Source: Streptomyces sp. AC555_RSS877 (lineage in GTDB: Bacteria > Actinomycetota > Actinomycetes > Streptomycetales > Streptomycetaceae). From it: DNA of 39,917 nucleotides. Positions within the stretch are counted from its first letter, which is position 1. Each line of letters opens with the position of its first letter. The translations under genes and the position numbers were made by a program. The stretch covers positions 1 through 39,917 of the forward strand of contig NZ_JAGMUK010000240.1 of assembly GCF_019049245.1 (NCBI RefSeq), written 5' to 3'. A model generated the notes under the pieces. It saw only the letters and a list, made by a program, of their open reading frames with translations, made no database searches and had not been told where the DNA came from. Of the stretch, positions 39,827 to 39,917 are shown piece after piece.

Positions 39827-39917
39827 TGTGATGCGCCAGAAATCGCGGGCTTAAGTCTGTCGCTGGTTATCGCTGGCTGGAGGAGTGACCTTGGTGAGGT
39901 AGCCGGCGAGGGATTTG
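39823..39917. mobile_element. end of a third element, probably an insertion sequence
   Basis: CTAGTGTGATGCGCC at 39823-39837 matches both ends of element 2 except at one or two bases. The element continues past the window edge. Confidence 0.55.
39851..39917 (-). CDS. C-terminal end of a possible transposase (partial)
   Basis: Twenty-one codons are visible, ending SLAGYLTKVTPPASDNQRQT then TAA. The stop codon lies 14 bases inside the terminal repeat of the third element, as in many insertion sequences. No domain can be seen in so short a piece, so transposase is inferred from position only. Confidence 0.35.
   Translation of the reverse strand, partial: KSLAGYLTKVTPPASDNQRQT

Noticed and set aside
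1..39917. CRISPR array or cas genes
   Set aside because: No regularly spaced direct repeats with unique spacers were seen; the repeats found are att sites, operators or transposon ends.

Overview
The window is high-GC DNA with strong third-position G/C bias, GTG, TTG and apparently CTG starts, and several families restricted to or typical of Streptomyces (DUF6227, SepX/GlpR, SCO3933-type and DUF2637 transfer proteins). It is almost certainly a Streptomyces chromosome segment carrying one integrated element. Family names come from reading translated sequence; no database search was run.

Host part 1 (1-21288). fruA (fructose PTS) is followed by a small membrane protein gene preceded by a DosR/DevR-like box, then leftward genes for a DUF6227 protein and an L,D-transpeptidase lipoprotein. 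Next come a P1-family peptidase, a 58-residue protein, mscL, a SAF-domain protein, methylthioadenosine phosphorylase, an FmdB/Ruc-type zinc-ribbon protein with a CIRCE-like operator, an MFS transporter, a K+/H+ antiporter, a penicillin-acylase-type Ntn hydrolase and 5-formyl-THF cyclo-ligase. The rightward cluster galU-glp(moeA)-moaC-moaB-rimJ-sepX/glpR follows. mscL, FmdB, formyl-THF ligase, galU, moeA, rimJ and the membrane gene also lie together in mycobacteria. In Corynebacterium, Glp and its membrane receptor GlpR act in cell division.

Integrated element (about 21320-31647). An actinomycete integrative and conjugative element (AICE, pSAM2-like) sits in the 3' end of tRNA-Ala(CGC), bounded by 44-bp direct repeats. 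A leftward operon encodes an SCO3933-type regulator, the TraB/FtsK translocase, small zinc-knuckle proteins, DUF2637 and SpdD-like spread proteins, an HUH rolling-circle replication initiator, excisionase and tyrosine integrase. A divergent GntR repressor and three copies of a 16-bp palindrome form the probable transfer switch. Cargo to the right is a GNAT acetyltransferase, a 760-bp structured non-coding zone (possible origin and small RNA), a 52-residue membrane protein below usual ORF cut-offs, and a probable modification-dependent restriction enzyme (SRA-like domain plus PD-(D/E)XK nuclease). A 25-bp repeat, itself two GTACAGCA units, lies inside each end and probably binds integrase.

Host part 2 (31648-39450). 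A PadR regulator is divergent from a SnoaL-like protein. An FtsX-type ABC exporter operon is divergent from a NarL-type two-component system. A GNAT protein and exonuclease III follow.

Right edge (39451-39917). Two MITE-like elements and the end of what looks like an insertion sequence are stacked head to tail, each joint being a shared CTAG.
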